A program made the position numbers and the translations under genes. Under the pieces are notes generated by a model. That model was not told the DNA's origin and did not search any database. It saw nothing but the letters and a program-made list of their open reading frames with translations. Shown here in pieces: positions 63,085 through 64,000 of a stretch of 64,000 bases of DNA (position 1 is its first letter; the number at the start of each line of letters is the position of its first letter). The stretch comes from Flavobacterium chungbukense (GTDB lineage Bacteria; Bacteroidota; Bacteroidia; Flavobacteriales; Flavobacteriaceae): positions 992,001 through 1,056,000 of the forward strand of contig NZ_JAJGZV010000001.1 of NCBI RefSeq assembly GCF_020805785.1, given 5' to 3'.

Positions 63085-64000
63085 ACGGTCTGGATTTTTA
63101 GAGATTCCGCGTAAAGCGAATTCATTTCTTCCAATACTTTTAATTCGTCTCCACCATTCATCAAATAATTACTAACCACATCTCCAGCATGATCTTGGAA
63201 ATACATGTGACCGTAATATCTTGGACGAAGGAAAGCACGCTCTAAAGCTGGCAACGTATTTTTAAAATAATCGTGCGTTACACCATTTATTCTTTCGCTT
63301 TTCCAAGCTTGTAAATGTCCTGGCTGACCGCCGTTATCGGTATAGATATTCTGCTGAACTTGTGATGAACAAGTAAATTCAGCGTATTTTATGGCAGTTT
63401 CAATATGTTCGCTGAATGAAGAAACAGCCAACCCAGTTCCTCCCAAAGAAGAAATCATTGGATTCTCATTCAGTTTTACTAAATCATAAAAATGTAAAAG
63501 GTTTTTGCTGTAGCCAATGCGAGAATAATTAGAATAACCGTAAGCAAAAGGGCAATACGCGATCTCGTCTGAATTGACCATTGCTTCGTAAACTTGAATT
63601 GGATTACGGTTAAAGTTTGCTGGATCAATCAACTGCGCTAGTTCTCTAAACATTTGAAGCGCTTTGATTCCTGTAGTTTCAGAAATCACTTTTTCTTCCG
63701 AAAGAAAAGGAGCTTCGCCTAAACTGCAGCAAAACATATAAAAACTCATTAAAACATCTACCGGAATTCCAGCAAAAGCGACTAAACCTTTTTTCGCTAA
63801 AGCCAATAAATCCTCGTAGGTTTTGGGAACTTCTAAATTATTTTTTTCTAAAATATCCAAGCGGGCAGAAGCTACCGGAGTTGCGGCATCGATTGGAAGT
63901 GCCCATAATTTGTCGTGAAAAACATAACTTCCGTATGACTTTCCAACGGTATTACTTTCTTGATCTTTAATATATTCGTTTGATAAATAATCAGATAAGG
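63081..64000 (-). CDS. Second solute-binding-protein homologue (5' end outside window)
   Basis: C-terminal 306 or so residues; the reading frame is open to the window edge, so the real start and any signal peptide are not visible. The TTG at 63860 is not the true start because clear family sequence precedes it (GKSYGSYVFHDKLWALPIDA). Solute-binding-protein landmarks follow: VPKTYEDLLALAKKGLVAFA, FYMFCCSLGEAPFLSEEKV, MVNSDEIAYCPFAYGYSNYS and SSLGGTGLAVSSFSEHIETA. It is translationally coupled (ATGA) to CoA-transferase copy 1, mirroring the coupling of the first homologue to copy 2. Confidence 0.85.
   Translation of the reverse strand, partial: LSDYLSNEYIKDQESNTVGKSYGSYVFHDKLWALPIDAATPVASARLDILEKNNLEVPKTYEDLLALAKKGLVAFAGIPVDVLMSFYMFCCSLGEAPFLSEEKVISETTGIKALQMFRELAQLIDPANFNRNPIQVYEAMVNSDEIAYCPFAYGYSNYSRIGYSKNLLHFYDLVKLNENPMISSLGGTGLAVSSFSEHIETAIKYAEFTCSSQVQQNIYTDNGGQPGHLQAWKSERINGVTHDYFKNTLPALERAFLRPRYYGHMYFQDHAGDVVSNYLMNGGDELKVLEEMNSLYAESLKIQTV

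Noticed and set aside
1..64000. tRNA, rRNA, riboswitch, phage or insertion-sequence transposase genes
   Set aside because: Looked for by eye on both strands; no convincing cloverleaf, rRNA segment, riboswitch core or transposase motif was found. A covariance-model search would be needed to exclude small RNAs.

Overview
The window looks like chromosomal DNA of a Flavobacterium-type member of the Bacteroidota. The evidence is the low GC content, two SusC/SusD pairs, a hybrid two-component regulator of the polysaccharide-locus type, TAnnTTTG-type -7 promoter boxes, weak or absent Shine-Dalgarno sequences, and lipoprotein signals. No rRNA, tRNA, CRISPR array, phage or transposase gene was seen. 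Many intergenic gaps hold short inverted-repeat elements of several families.

Layout. (1) 103-3930: a three-gene, Tat-exported molybdenum aldehyde oxidoreductase of PaoABC/YagTSR type. (2) 4169-4732: a DUF2911 protein. (3) 4832-27600: a polysaccharide utilisation locus for a uronate-containing glycan. It has two GH2 enzymes (one frameshifted), a GH88 unsaturated glucuronyl hydrolase, SusD, SusC, a hybrid two-component regulator and a secreted beta-helix protein. It also has the cytoplasmic uronate steps (mannonate dehydratase UxuA, an SDR mannonate oxidoreductase, KDPG aldolase and a YhcH protein), a divergent LacI-type regulator and a DUF4861 protein. Glycans would be cut outside the cell, imported by SusCD, trimmed to uronic acids by GH88/GH2 and converted through mannonate and KDG/KDPG to pyruvate and triose phosphate. 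Uronate isomerase, KDG kinase and KduI/KduD are not in this window.

(4) 27798-31897: a HAD phosphatase, a large secreted metallophosphoesterase and a PI-specific phospholipase C-like protein. (5) 32160-38826: a FecI sigma factor, a FecR anti-sigma factor, an STN-containing SusC and a SusD, i.e. a trans-envelope-signalled uptake system. (6) 39190-47646: small stress-like and membrane proteins, CinA-C, a DsbA-like lipoprotein, DUF1963 and DKNYY proteins, a TlpA/redoxin pair, a glucose/sorbosone dehydrogenase and a DUF3861 protein. (7) 47666-55459: a LytS/LytTR two-component pair divergent from a complete RND efflux operon. (8) 56197-64000 (runs off the window): an unusual minus-strand cluster with two solute-binding-protein homologues, two class III CoA-transferases, a Gfo/Idh oxidoreductase, a MaoC dehydratase and a FucP-like permease. 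This is the best candidate for an undescribed pathway.

Points that most need checking: the signal-peptide-less solute-binding protein coupled to CoA-transferases; the single-base frameshift in the first GH2 gene; the LacI-type regulator whose full helix-turn-helix has no standard start codon (ATC where ATG is expected); and a 30-codon hydrophobic ORF directly at the predicted SusC promoter.
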